A stretch of 64,000 nt of DNA. Source: Streptomyces sp. SN-593. GTDB taxonomy: Bacteria > Actinomycetota > Actinomycetes > Streptomycetales > Streptomycetaceae. Location of the stretch: the NCBI RefSeq assembly GCF_016756395.1, contig NZ_AP018365.1:682001-746000 (forward strand), read 5' to 3'. Below, piece by piece: positions 1 to 8,744 of the stretch. The notes under the pieces were generated by a model. It did not search any database. It was not told the origin of the DNA and saw nothing but the letters and a program-made list of their open reading frames with translations. The stretch's first letter is position 1; every line of letters starts with the position of its first letter. The position numbers were made by a program, and so were the translations under genes.

Positions 1-264
1 GGCGCGCTGCGGGCGGCGTACGAGCGGGGGTTGCGGGTGCCGGAGGACCTGTCGATCACCGGGTTCGACGACATCGACCTGAGTCGCAGCACCGTGCCGC
101 GGCTGACGACCGTCCGCCAACCGCTCGAGGAGATGGGGCGGATGGCGGTCTCGCTGCTGATGCGGCTGCTGGAGCAGCACACCGTGGAGACCCTGCACGT
201 GGAGCTGGCCACGGAGTTGGTGTTGCGCGGCTCGACGGGCCCGGCGCCGGGGAGCACGGGGTGA
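1..264 (+). CDS. LacI-family transcriptional regulator, C-terminal fragment
   Basis: The gene enters from the left edge; 87 C-terminal residues are visible. The stretch SITGFDDIDLS followed by PRLTTVRQPLEEMG is the characteristic end of the periplasmic-binding-protein-like sensor domain of LacI/GalR repressors, just before the last helix. The N-terminal helix-turn-helix and most of the ligand pocket are outside the window, so the ligand and target operon cannot be judged. The stop codon overlaps the GTG start of the next gene by 4 bp, so the two are probably co-translated. Confidence 0.85.
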   Translation, partial: GALRAAYERGLRVPEDLSITGFDDIDLSRSTVPRLTTVRQPLEEMGRMAVSLLMRLLEQHTVETLHVELATELVLRGSTGPAPGSTG

Positions 265-827
265 GCGGGCAGGACGAGGTCGCGCCGGACCTCGGGAGGA
301 GCCGGGCGGGCCGGGCGGAGGCGCCGCCCGGTGCGCCGGACCGGCCCGCGCTCCAGGTGCTCCGCCCCGGCCACGCCGCCGCGGTGCTCGCCTTCGAACG
401 GGAGAACCGCGCGTACTTCGCGGCGTCGGTACCCGACCGCGGGGACGCGTTCTTCGCCGAGTTCGACGCCCGGTTCGCGCGGCTGCTCGCCTGGCAGGCC
501 GACGGCACGGACCACCCGCACGTCCTGGTGGCCCCGGACGGCGAGGTCGTGGGCCGGGTGAACCTCGTCGAGGTCACCCCGCAGCGCTCGGCGGAGCTCG
601 GCTACCGCATCGCCCGGAAGGCCGCCGGCCGGGGCCTGGCCACCGCCGCGGTGCGCGAGGTCTGCCGGCTCGCCGCGACCGCCTACTCCCTCACCGCGCT
701 CACCGCCCGCGCGACCCACGACAACCCGGCCTCCCGCACCGTCCTGGAACGTAACGCCTTCCGGCCCGTCGGCCACCTGACCCTGAACGGGAAACCCGCC
801 ACCCGCTACCACCGCCCCCTCCCCTGA
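261..827 (+). CDS. GNAT-family N-acetyltransferase (RimJ/RimL-like)
   Basis: A 188-residue protein with a GNAT fold of the ribosomal-protein acetyltransferase type. The acetyl-CoA-binding motif A is seen as GYRIARKAAGRGLAT around residues 113-128, and the typical C-terminal signature NPASRTVLERNAF follows near residue 153. The first 30 residues are a poorly conserved Ala/Gly/Pro-rich extension, so an internal start is possible. The GTG start overlaps the upstream LacI stop by 4 bp. The substrate is unknown; family members acetylate protein N-termini, amino acids or small molecules. Confidence 0.8.
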   Translation: MSGQDEVAPDLGRSRAGRAEAPPGAPDRPALQVLRPGHAAAVLAFERENRAYFAASVPDRGDAFFAEFDARFARLLAWQADGTDHPHVLVAPDGEVVGRVNLVEVTPQRSAELGYRIARKAAGRGLATAAVREVCRLAATAYSLTALTARATHDNPASRTVLERNAFRPVGHLTLNGKPATRYHRPLP

Positions 828-1011
828 CCTTCCGCCGCCACGCGCGCGCCGCTCCGGGCACGGATGGCGCCCCCGCAGGACCGCGGGAACGTGGGGCCGG
901 GCTCCGCGGTCCACGGCCCGGGGCGGCCTCGGGGTCGGGGTCCCGCCCGGATGGAGCAGGGTCGCGCGGACTCGGGGAGCACGCTCCCGGTGCCGTGCAT
1001 AGCTTCGTGGC

Positions 1012-1662
1012 ATGACCTCCATCGACACCGTCATCATCGAGGCGGAGGACCCCGCCGCCGCCGAGACGTTCTACGCGACCGCGTTCGGCCTCGGGGACCG
1101 GCTGCGCGTGCGCGGCTCCGACACCCCGACCAGCGGTTTCCGGGGCTTCACGCTGTCACTCACGGTGGCCCGCCCGGCGACCGTGGACGGCTTCCTGGAC
1201 GCCGCGGTCGACGCGGGCGCCACCGCGGTGAAGCCGGCCGCCAAGTCGTTCTGGGGCTACGGCGGCGTCGTACGGGCCCCCGACGGGACCCTGTGGAAGG
1301 TGGCCACGTCGCAGAAGCGGGACAAGGGTCCGGCCACCCGAGACGTCGACCGGTTCGTGCTGCTGCTGGGCGTGTCGGACATGACGGCGACCAAGGACTT
1401 CTACGTGGCGCACGGGCTGACCGTGGGCAAGAGCTACGGCCGCAAGTACGTCGAGTTCGCGGCGCCGTCCAGCCCCGTGCAGTTCGCGCTCTACGGGCGC
1501 CGTGCCCTCGCCAAGGACGCCGGCGTCGATCCCGAGGGCAGCGGCTCGCACCGTATGGCCGTGGTCGGGGGCGACCGCGGCGCGTTCACCGACCCCGACG
1601 GCTTCGCCTGGGAGGAGCCGGGTGCGGAGCCCGGCGCGGAGCCGGGTGCTCGTCCGGCCTGA
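1012..1662 (+). CDS. VOC-superfamily (glyoxalase-like) protein
   Basis: 216 residues with two beta-alpha-beta-beta-beta modules: the first begins at SIDTVIIEAEDPAAAETFY, the second at DVDRFVLLLGVSDMTATKDFY near residue 115. This is the paired layout of VOC proteins (glyoxalase, ring-cleavage dioxygenase and resistance-protein relatives). The metal ligands are not conserved enough to name an enzyme. There is no good ribosome-binding site before the ATG, so a leaderless transcript is plausible. The C-terminus carries a repeated Pro-Gly-Ala-Glu tail. It could be a hydrolase, epimerase or binding protein. Confidence 0.75.
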   Translation: MTSIDTVIIEAEDPAAAETFYATAFGLGDRLRVRGSDTPTSGFRGFTLSLTVARPATVDGFLDAAVDAGATAVKPAAKSFWGYGGVVRAPDGTLWKVATSQKRDKGPATRDVDRFVLLLGVSDMTATKDFYVAHGLTVGKSYGRKYVEFAAPSSPVQFALYGRRALAKDAGVDPEGSGSHRMAVVGGDRGAFTDPDGFAWEEPGAEPGAEPGARPA

Positions 1663-1775
1663 CCGGGGGTGACCGGGAAGGCGGTGCGCGCACCGCACCG
1701 CGCACCGCTCCCCCGGCCCCGATCACCGGCCGCGCCCGGCCCGCGCACCGCTCGACGGGCGCCCGGGCCCTCGGC

Positions 1776-2153
1776 TCAGGCGCTCTGCGACTGCTCCACC
1801 TCGACGTGCTGCGGGTAGAACGCCACGTGGCCGGCGATCGCGCCGACCGCGGCGTACGGCTCGCGGTAGGTCCACACGGCGTCGGTGATCGTGTCCTCGC
1901 CGGTGACCAGCGAGTAGTAGGACGCGTCGCCCTTGTACGGGCAGTACGTGCTGCTGTCGGTGGGCGCCAGCGCGTCCGCGGCCACGTCGGCCAGCGGGAT
2001 GTACTGGACGGCGGGGTAGTCGGCCTCCTGGAGGGTGAGCGCGGCGGTGGTGTCGGCGACGACCTTGCCGCCGGCGCGCACCACGACGCGGGCGGCCGTC
2101 GGCTCGACGGTGATGGGGTGGTCGGGGCCGGGCGTCTTGACGGGGCGTGCCAT
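1776..2153 (-). CDS. DUF427 domain protein
   Basis: 125 residues from the ATG at 2153. The sequence carries the DUF427 signature: HPITVEPTAARVVVRAGGKVVADT at the start, then YIPLADV and the central STYCPYKGDASYYS, ending in VAFYPQHVEVE. DUF427 proteins are small beta-tent proteins of unknown biochemical role, common in actinobacteria. The open frame extends upstream to 2237, but those 28 extra residues do not match the family and the internal ATG fits its usual length. Confidence 0.85.
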   Translation of the reverse strand: MARPVKTPGPDHPITVEPTAARVVVRAGGKVVADTTAALTLQEADYPAVQYIPLADVAADALAPTDSSTYCPYKGDASYYSLVTGEDTITDAVWTYREPYAAVGAIAGHVAFYPQHVEVEQSQSA

Positions 2154-2593
2154 GAGGACTCCAGAACTCCTGACGGGTCGGCCCGGACGGGTGAACCGGG
2201 CCTCATCCCTCGACAACCGCGCCCGCTCGGCCGCCATTCCCGCCGGGGGCGTCGCCTGACGCGTGGCATCGCACGTCTGCTCCCGCTGCTCCCACGTGGC
2301 CTCCCCGTGCCGGGCCGGACCCGGCCGTCCGCCCGGGCACCCGTCGGGGCGCCTGTCAGGACGCCCGCCCCGGCACCCGCCGCAGCACCTGGAGCAGGTG
2401 CTCCTCCCGGTCGAGCGTTGCCGCGTCCTGGAGGTCGCGGGGGGTTCCGCCGGGCGGGCATGTCCGAAGCGCGCTTGTGCGGCGCTCCTCGGCTCGGTGA
2501 CCGGTCGGCGTCCGGTCCGGTGACCGGGCGATCACCGCACGTCCGCATGGCCGGGCCCACGCGTTTTCCGGCGGCCGGGCGGAGAATGGCCGC
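2154..2593. other. 440-bp gene-free stretch between DUF427 and FadR-type genes
   Basis: Divergent intergenic region between the minus-strand DUF427 gene and the plus-strand GntR gene. The open frames that cross it are Arg/Pro/Gly-rich and resemble no family. A short minus-strand run near 2360-2460 reads like a gene remnant but cannot be assigned. No convincing operator was seen. Confidence 0.5.
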
Positions 2594-3337
2594 ATGAGCG
2601 AGTTGCCCGAGCCGCCCGGTCCCGGCACGCTGAGCGGCGCCGCGTTCTTCCGGCCGGTGCGGGCCGGGAACGCCTTCGAGGAGACCGTCGAGCGGCTGCT
2701 CCAGGTGATCAAGCTCGGGGTGGTCGCGCACGGTGAACGGCTGCCCCCGCAAAGGGAGTTGGCGGAGCGCTTCCACGTCAGCCGGGTGACCCTGCGGGAG
2801 GCGCTCGGCTCGCTGGAGCAGGCCGGCTACGTGCGGTCGCGGCGCGGCCGTACCGGCGGGACGTTCGTCACGCACCGGCCCGGCGCGCAGGACGGCCCGC
2901 TCGGCCGGATGGCGCGGCGGGCGCCGGACGAGGTGGAGGACACGCTCGCCTACCGCCGGGCGCTGGAGATCGGCGCGGCGGAACTCGCCGCGGGCCGCGC
3001 GCTCGGCGCGCAGGAGCGGCGGCACCTCGCCGACCGGCTGCGGGACACCCAGACCTGCGAGGCGGTGGACTACCGGCGCACGGACTCCCGCTTCCACCTG
3101 GCGATAGCCGAGCTGAGCGGTTCCCGGTCGCTGGCGGCGAGCATCGCCGACACCCGGATGCGGCTCAACGACCTGCTCAACGCGATCCCGCTGCTGGAGC
3201 GGAACATCGAGCACTCGCAGGCGCAGCACGCGCGGCTGGTGGCGGCGATCCTGGCCGGCGATCCGGTCGGGGCCCGGCAGGCGGCCGAGGAACACCTGGC
3301 CGCCACCGCCTCGTTGCTGCGCGGCTTCCTCGGCTAA
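2594..3337 (+). CDS. FadR-type GntR-family transcriptional regulator
   Basis: 247 residues. A winged helix-turn-helix occupies about residues 33-100, with FHVSRVTLREALGSLEQAGY as recognition helix and wing. A helical FCD effector domain follows (about 115-235) with the metal-site pattern DSRFHLAIAELSGS and a late H at EHSQAQHARLV. It lies directly upstream of the catabolic run at 3513-9518 in the same direction. A 24-bp inverted repeat at 3470-3493 in front of that run is its likely operator. Inference: it represses polyamine, amine or amino-acid catabolism until the inducer is present. Confidence 0.85.
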   Translation: MSELPEPPGPGTLSGAAFFRPVRAGNAFEETVERLLQVIKLGVVAHGERLPPQRELAERFHVSRVTLREALGSLEQAGYVRSRRGRTGGTFVTHRPGAQDGPLGRMARRAPDEVEDTLAYRRALEIGAAELAAGRALGAQERRHLADRLRDTQTCEAVDYRRTDSRFHLAIAELSGSRSLAASIADTRMRLNDLLNAIPLLERNIEHSQAQHARLVAAILAGDPVGARQAAEEHLAATASLLRGFLG

Positions 3338-3469
3338 CCCCCCATCGCTCGCTCCCCCACCGCTCCCCTCACGGCTCTCCCCGCCGCTCCCCCACCGCTC
3401 CCCCGCGCACCACCCGTCACCGGCGCGGCCCTTGACGGCGCGTCCGGCGGGGTGAGACGGTCTCCCCGC

Positions 3470-3493
3470 TAATGGAACAGGTTCATTCCATTA
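3470..3493. promoter_or_regulatory. Inverted repeat, probable GntR/FadR operator
   Basis: Perfect 8-bp arms TAATGGAA and TTCCATTA flank an 8-bp centre, ending 19 bp before the permease ATG. The position between the FadR-type gene and the catabolic run fits an operator of that regulator. A TTGACG at 3432-3437 could be part of a -35 element. Confidence 0.55.
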
Positions 3494-3512
3494 ACCAGCT
3501 CGGGAGACGCCC

Positions 3513-5087
3513 ATGTCCGCTCCCCGCCCCCCGGACCCGACCGCCACCCCGCACTCCCCCGGCTCCCCCCACTCCCCCGCCTCCTCCGCTTCCGACGAGC
3601 AGCGGCTGCGCGAACTGGGCTACGTCCAGGAGCTGGCCCGCTCCATGTCGGGCTTCTCCAACTTCGCCGTCTCGTTCTCCATCGTCTCGATCCTCTCCGG
3701 CTGCCTGACCCTCTACGGGTTCGGCATGAACACCGGCGGGCCGGCGCTGATCGTCTGGGGCTGGCCGGTCGTCGGGCTGATGACGCTGTGCGTGGGCCTG
3801 TCCATGGCCGAGATCTGCTCCAGCTTCCCGACCGCCGGCGGCCTGTACTACTGGGCGGCGAAGCTGGCCCCCTCCCGGGCGCCGGCGTGGAGCTGGTTCA
3901 CCGGCTGGTTCAACTTCCTCGGCCAGGTCGCGGTCACCGCGGGCATCGACTACGGCGCCGCCACCTTCCTGGGCGCCCTGCTGGACCTCCAGTTCGGGCT
4001 GTCGGCCACACCCGGCCACACCGTGGAGCTCTTCGCGGTGATCCTCCTGGCGCACGGCCTGCTCAACACCCTGGGCGTGCGGCTGGTCGCGCTCCTCAAC
4101 GACGTCAGCGTCTGGTGGCACCTGGTGGGCGTGCTCGTCATCGTCGGGGTGCTGGTGTTCGTGCCCGACCACCACTCCTCCGCGTCCTTCGTCCTCGGCA
4201 GGTTCGTCGACGACACCGGCTTCCACAGCCCGTTCTACGTCGCCATGCTCGGCCTGCTGCTGGCGCAGTACACCCTCACCGGCTACGACGCCTCCGCGCA
4301 CATGACCGAGGAGACCCACGACGCGGCCCGCTCCGGCCCGCGCGGCATCGTCAACGCGATCGTGGTGTCGCTGGTCGCCGGCTGGGTCCTGCTGCTCGGG
4401 CTGACCTTCGCCATCCAGGACTACGACGGCGAGCGGACCACCGGCAGCGGGGTGCCGCCGGCGCAGATCTTCATCGACGCGATCGGGCACACCGGCGCGA
4501 AGCTCCTGCTGCTGATCGTGATCGGTGCCCAGTTCTTCTGCGGCATGGCCTCGGTCACCGCCAACTCCCGGATGATCTACGCCTTCTCGCGGGACGGCGC
4601 GCTGCCCGCCTCCCGGCTGTGGCACCGGATCGACCCGCGCACCCAGACCCCGACGAGCGCGGTGTGGCTGGCCGCGGGCGGCGCCTTCCTGCTCGGCCTG
4701 CCCGCGCTGTGGAACTCCACCGCCTACGCCGCGGTCACCTCGGTCTCGGTGATCGGCCTGTACATCGCCTACGTCATCCCGGTGTACCTGCGGCTGCGGC
4801 AGGGCGACGCGTTCACGCGCGGACCGTGGCACCTGGGGCGCTGGAGCCGGCTGGTCGGCAGCGTGGCGGTCGGCTGGACCGGGCTGATCACGCTGCTGTT
4901 CATGCTGCCCACCGTCAGCCCGATCACCGCCCTCAGCTTCAACTACACGCCGGTCGCGGTCTGCGTCGTGCTGGGCTTCGCGGGGGTGTGGTGGCTGGCC
5001 TCGGCCCGGCGCTGGTTCACCGGCCCCCGGATCCAGGACGGCGGTGCGCCGGCCGACCCCGTCGAGAACGATCTGGAGCCCCGTTGA
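3513..5087 (+). CDS. APC-superfamily amino acid/amine permease
   Basis: A 524-residue polytopic membrane protein with about 12 hydrophobic segments. The first region, SGFSNFAVSFSIVSILSG, and the following FPTAGGLYYW are typical of the amino acid-polyamine-organocation family, especially the GABA/choline-permease-like branch. It is the first gene of a catabolic run. Its TGA overlaps the TTG start of the ligase gene. Inference from context: it imports the amine or amino acid that the next enzymes gamma-glutamylate and oxidise. The N-terminal 25 residues are Pro/Ser-rich and cytoplasmic. Confidence 0.85.
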   Translation: MSAPRPPDPTATPHSPGSPHSPASSASDEQRLRELGYVQELARSMSGFSNFAVSFSIVSILSGCLTLYGFGMNTGGPALIVWGWPVVGLMTLCVGLSMAEICSSFPTAGGLYYWAAKLAPSRAPAWSWFTGWFNFLGQVAVTAGIDYGAATFLGALLDLQFGLSATPGHTVELFAVILLAHGLLNTLGVRLVALLNDVSVWWHLVGVLVIVGVLVFVPDHHSSASFVLGRFVDDTGFHSPFYVAMLGLLLAQYTLTGYDASAHMTEETHDAARSGPRGIVNAIVVSLVAGWVLLLGLTFAIQDYDGERTTGSGVPPAQIFIDAIGHTGAKLLLLIVIGAQFFCGMASVTANSRMIYAFSRDGALPASRLWHRIDPRTQTPTSAVWLAAGGAFLLGLPALWNSTAYAAVTSVSVIGLYIAYVIPVYLRLRQGDAFTRGPWHLGRWSRLVGSVAVGWTGLITLLFMLPTVSPITALSFNYTPVAVCVVLGFAGVWWLASARRWFTGPRIQDGGAPADPVENDLEPR

Positions 5088-6442
5088 GCAGCAGCCGCCT
5101 CACCCTCGACGAGTTGCGCGGGCGCATCGCGTCCGGCGCGGTCGACACCGTCGTCCTGGCGATGACCGACATGCAGGGCCGTCTCCAGGGCAAGCGGGTG
5201 GCGGCCGACTTCTTCCTGACCGACGTGGTGCCCGGCGCGGCCGAGGGCTGCGGCTACCTGCTGGCCGTGGACGTCGACATGAACACCGTCGACGGCTACG
5301 CCGTGTCCTCCTGGGACGCCGGCTACAGCGACCTCGTGCTCGCCCCGGACCTCGGCACCCTGCGGATGGTCCCGTGGCACCCGGCGACCGCGATGGTCCA
5401 GTGCGACGTCACCCACCACGACGGCGCCCCGGTCAGTGTCTCGCCCCGGCAGGTGCTGCGCCGCCAGCTCGACCGCCTCGCCGGGCACGGCTGGCACGCC
5501 TACGCGGGCACCGAGCTGGAGTTCATCGCCTTCCGCGACACCTACGAGCAGGCGTGGGACCGCGACTACCACGGCCTGACCCCGGTCAACCAGTACAACG
5601 TCGACTACTCCATCCTCGGCACCTCCCGGATCGAGCCGCTGCTGCGCCGCATCCGCAACGGGATGGCCGGCGCCGGCCTGACCGTCGAGTCGGCGAAGGG
5701 CGAGTGCAACCCCGGCCAGCACGAGATCGCCTTCAAGTACGGTCCGGCGCTGGCCACCTGCGACGACCACGCGGTGTACAAGACCGGCGCGAAGGAGATC
5801 GCCGCCCAGGACGGCGTGAGCCTCACCTTCATGGCCAAGTACGACGAGCGGGAGGGCAACTCCTGCCACGTGCACCTGAGCCTGCGCGACGACACGGGCG
5901 CGCCGGTGATGGCCGGCGACGGCCCGCACGGCTTCTCGCCGGTGATGGAGCACTTCCTCGCCGGGCAGCTCGCCTGCCTGGCGGACTTCGCACTGCTGCT
6001 GGCGCCGAACGTCAACTCCTACAAGCGCTACGTGGAGGGGAGTTTCGCGCCGACCGCGATCGCCTGGGGCCGCGACAACCGCACCTGCGCGCTGCGCGTG
6101 GTCGGCCACGGGCCCTCGCTGCGGTTCGAGAACCGGGTGCCCGGCGGCGACGTCAACCCGTACCTGGCGGTGGCCGCGCTGGTCGCGGCCGGGCTGCACG
6201 GCGTGGAGCGGGAGCTGCCGCTCCAGGCGGAGTTCACCGGCAACGCCTACGCCTCACGGGCGCCGCGCGTCCCGGCCACGCTGCGGGACGCGGTGGACGC
6301 CTTCGAGCGCAGCGCACCGGCCGCGGCGGCCTTCGGGGAGGACGTCGTCCGCCACTACGCGCACGCCGGGCGGACCGAACTGGCCGCGTTCGGCCGGGCG
6401 GTGACCGACTGGGAGCGGCGCCGCGGATTCGAGCGGCTGTGA
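5084..6442 (+). CDS. Glutamine synthetase-like gamma-glutamyl-amine ligase
   Basis: 452 residues from a TTG start that overlaps the permease stop by 4 bp. It has the glutamine-synthetase fold: beta-grasp domain with VVLAMTDMQGRLQGKRV, catalytic domain with AGTELEFIAF, the metal and ammonia region SCHVHLSL, the ATP-site motif NVNSYKRY and FENRVPGGDVNPYLA. It is closer to the GlnA3/GlnA4/PuuA type than to housekeeping GlnA: it sits with a permease, a C26 amidase and an aldehyde dehydrogenase. Such enzymes use ATP and glutamate to gamma-glutamylate polyamines or ethanolamine. The exact substrate cannot be read from sequence. Confidence 0.85.
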   Translation: MSSSRLTLDELRGRIASGAVDTVVLAMTDMQGRLQGKRVAADFFLTDVVPGAAEGCGYLLAVDVDMNTVDGYAVSSWDAGYSDLVLAPDLGTLRMVPWHPATAMVQCDVTHHDGAPVSVSPRQVLRRQLDRLAGHGWHAYAGTELEFIAFRDTYEQAWDRDYHGLTPVNQYNVDYSILGTSRIEPLLRRIRNGMAGAGLTVESAKGECNPGQHEIAFKYGPALATCDDHAVYKTGAKEIAAQDGVSLTFMAKYDEREGNSCHVHLSLRDDTGAPVMAGDGPHGFSPVMEHFLAGQLACLADFALLLAPNVNSYKRYVEGSFAPTAIAWGRDNRTCALRVVGHGPSLRFENRVPGGDVNPYLAVAALVAAGLHGVERELPLQAEFTGNAYASRAPRVPATLRDAVDAFERSAPAAAAFGEDVVRHYAHAGRTELAAFGRAVTDWERRRGFERL

Positions 6443-7191
6443 CGCGCCGCCCGCTGGTCGGCGTCAGCGGCTACCTCGACGAGGCGGCCTGGGGCGTGTG
6501 GCGGCAGCCCGCGGCGCTGCTGCCGCACACCTACGTGGAGTCCGTCGCCCGGTCCGGCGGAGTGCCGGTGGTGCTGCCGCCGCAGGACGGAGGAACCGCC
6601 GAGGTGCTGGACCGCCTCGACGCCCTGGTGCTCGCCGGCGGTCCCGACGTGGACCCGGCCCGCTACGGAGCGGCACCGCACCCGCGCACCGGCGCTCCCC
6701 ACCCGCTGCGCGACGCCTGGGAGTTCGCGCTGCTCGGCGGTGCGCTGGAGCGCGGGCTGCCGGTGCTCGGGGTGTGCCGCGGGATGCAGGTGCTCAACGT
6801 GGCGCTGGGCGGCACCCTGGTCCAGCACCTGCCGGACCGGATCGGGGACCTCACCCACCAGCCGGCCCGCGCCACGTTCGGGCGCCGGACGGTACGCACC
6901 CGGCCGGGCAGCGTCCTGCACGGCGTCCTCGGCGGGTCCGCCGAGGTGTCCTGCTACCACCACCAGGCGGTGGACACCCTGGGCACGGGGTTGGTGCCCA
7001 GCGCCTGGAGCGCGGACGGCACGGTGGAGGCGGTCGAACCGGCCGTGTCCGGCGGCGGGTTCACCGTCGGCGTCCAGTGGCATCCGGAGGCGGACCCGGA
7101 CGAACCCCGGCTGTTCGCCGCGTTCACCGCGTTCGCTGCGGCAGCGGCGACACGAGCGGCAACGGCGGCGACCCGGGGCGGCGCGCGATGA
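6439..7191 (+). CDS. Gamma-glutamyl-gamma-aminobutyrate hydrolase-like C26 peptidase (PuuD-like)
   Basis: 250 residues starting at a GTG that overlaps the ligase stop by 4 bp. It is a class I glutamine-amidotransferase-like hydrolase: oxyanion strand VLAGGPDVDPARYG, nucleophile elbow LGVCRGMQVLNVALGG with the catalytic Cys, and the His/Glu pair in VGVQWHPEAD. In the Puu pathway this enzyme removes the glutamyl group after oxidation. Together with the ligase and dehydrogenase it completes a gamma-glutamylated intermediate route. The last 20 residues are an Ala/Thr/Arg tail. Confidence 0.88.
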   Translation: MTRRPLVGVSGYLDEAAWGVWRQPAALLPHTYVESVARSGGVPVVLPPQDGGTAEVLDRLDALVLAGGPDVDPARYGAAPHPRTGAPHPLRDAWEFALLGGALERGLPVLGVCRGMQVLNVALGGTLVQHLPDRIGDLTHQPARATFGRRTVRTRPGSVLHGVLGGSAEVSCYHHQAVDTLGTGLVPSAWSADGTVEAVEPAVSGGGFTVGVQWHPEADPDEPRLFAAFTAFAAAAATRAATAATRGGAR

Positions 7192-7340
7192 GGCCGCGCG
7201 CCGGTCGCCGGCCGGGTCGTCGGGAGCGCGGGCGCCCCGGTGGCACGGGCGCCCGGCCCACCGCCCTCCGCCGCACCGGCCCGAATCCGCGCCCGCACCC
7301 GCACCGTATCGACCGCTTCGAGAACAGGGTGGACAGCTGA
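7188..7340 (+). CDS. Possible small basic protein, 50 residues
   Basis: An ATG overlaps the C26 gene stop (ATGA), and the frame ends in a TGA that overlaps the dehydrogenase ATG by 1 bp (TGATG). The product is Arg/Pro/Gly-rich with a less biased end, IDRFENRVDS. The junctions look like translational coupling, but the composition is what random GC-rich DNA also gives and there is no family match. It may be just a spacer. Low confidence. Confidence 0.2.
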   Translation: MRPRAGRRPGRRERGRPGGTGARPTALRRTGPNPRPHPHRIDRFENRVDS

Positions 7341-8740
7341 TGCCCCAACCGCAGACCTCCGCGCCGGACTCCGGCGGCGGGCCGTGGCCGGTGGTGAACC
7401 CGGCCACGGAGGAGATCATCGCGCGCGTGCCGATGGCCGGCCTCTCCGAGACCGACGCGGCGGTCGCCCGCGCCCGGGCCGCGTTCACGACGTGGCGCCG
7501 GATCGCGCCGGCCGACCGGGCCCGGCTGCTGCGGGCGTTCGCGGCGGCGGTGGACGCCGACCGCGAGCACCTGGCACGGCTGGAGGTCGCCAACTCCGGC
7601 CACACGCTGGGCAACGCGCGGTGGGAGGCGGCCAACGTCCGCGACGTGGTCGAGTACTACGCCGCCGCGCCCGAGCGGCAGTCCGGCCGCCAGATCCCGG
7701 TGGCCGGCGGGCTGGACGTCACCTTCCACGAACCGCTCGGTGTGGTGGGCGTCATCGTGCCCTGGAACTTCCCGATGCCGATCGCCGGGTGGGCGCTGGC
7801 CCCCGCCCTCGCGGCCGGCAACACGGTGGTGCTCAAGCCGGCGGAGCTGACCCCGCTCACCGCGCTGCGGCTGAGCGAACTCGCGCTGGAGGCGGGCCTT
7901 CCGCCGGGCGTGCTGGAGGTGCTGCCCGGCCGCGGCGACGTCGTCGGGCGGCGTTTCGTCACGCACCCGGACGTCGCCAAGGTGGTCTTCACCGGCTCCA
8001 GCCGGGTCGGCAAGGAGGTCGCGGCCGGCTGCGCGGCCCAGGTGAAGCCGGTGACACTGGAGTTGGGCGGCAAGAGCGCCAACATCGTGTTCGCCGACGC
8101 CGACCTGGCCAAGGCCGCCGCGACCGCGCCGTCGGCCGTCTTCGACAACGCCGGGCAGGACTGCTGCGCCCGTTCGCGCATCCTGGTGCAGCGCGCGGTG
8201 TTCGACGACTTCATGGCGCGGCTGGAGCCGGCGGTGCAAGCGGTGCGGGTCGGCGATCCGGCCGATCCGGCCAGCGAGATGGGGCCGCTGATCTCGGCGG
8301 CCCGGCGCGACGCGGTGGCCGGCTACGTGCCCGAGGACGCCCCGGTCGCCTTCCGCGGCAGTGCCCCGGACGGGCCGGGCTTCTGGTTCCCGCCGACCGT
8401 GCTGTCGCCGGTGCGGCCCGACGACCGCGCGTTCACCGAGGAGATCTTCGGGCCGGTGGTGACCGTGGTGCCGTTCACCGACGAGGAGGACGCCGTCCGC
8501 ATCGCCAACGACACCCCCTACGGCCTGTCGGGGTCGATCTGGACCCGCGACGTGGGGCGGGCGATCCGGGTGGCGCGGGCGGTCGAGGCGGGCAACCTGT
8601 CGGTCAACTCGCACGCGTCGGTGCGGTACTCGACCCCCTTCGGCGGCTTCAAGCAGTCCGGACTCGGCCGCGAGCTGGGCCCGGACGCGCTCCATGCCTT
8701 CACCGAGACCAAGAACGTATTCATCGCCACGGAGGACTGA
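7340..8740 (+). CDS. NAD(P)-dependent aldehyde dehydrogenase
   Basis: 466 residues with the full aldehyde dehydrogenase pattern: VVNPATEEIIARVP at the start, the cofactor region VGVIVPWNFPMPI, FTGSSRVGKEVAA, the general base in VTLELGGKSANIVF, the catalytic Cys region FDNAGQDCCARSRILV, FGPVVTVVPF and NLSVNSHASV. In the gamma-glutamylation route it would oxidise gamma-glutamyl-aminoaldehyde to the acid. It is co-directional with the C26 gene and followed 4 bp later by an SDR gene. Confidence 0.9.
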   Translation: MPQPQTSAPDSGGGPWPVVNPATEEIIARVPMAGLSETDAAVARARAAFTTWRRIAPADRARLLRAFAAAVDADREHLARLEVANSGHTLGNARWEAANVRDVVEYYAAAPERQSGRQIPVAGGLDVTFHEPLGVVGVIVPWNFPMPIAGWALAPALAAGNTVVLKPAELTPLTALRLSELALEAGLPPGVLEVLPGRGDVVGRRFVTHPDVAKVVFTGSSRVGKEVAAGCAAQVKPVTLELGGKSANIVFADADLAKAAATAPSAVFDNAGQDCCARSRILVQRAVFDDFMARLEPAVQAVRVGDPADPASEMGPLISAARRDAVAGYVPEDAPVAFRGSAPDGPGFWFPPTVLSPVRPDDRAFTEEIFGPVVTVVPFTDEEDAVRIANDTPYGLSGSIWTRDVGRAIRVARAVEAGNLSVNSHASVRYSTPFGGFKQSGLGRELGPDALHAFTETKNVFIATED

Positions 8741-8744
8741 GCAG

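Noticed and set aside
3483..4832. A 449-codon minus-strand open frame opposite the APC permease
   Set aside because: Asp/Gly/Gln/Arg/Val-biased antisense shadow of a clear membrane protein gene.
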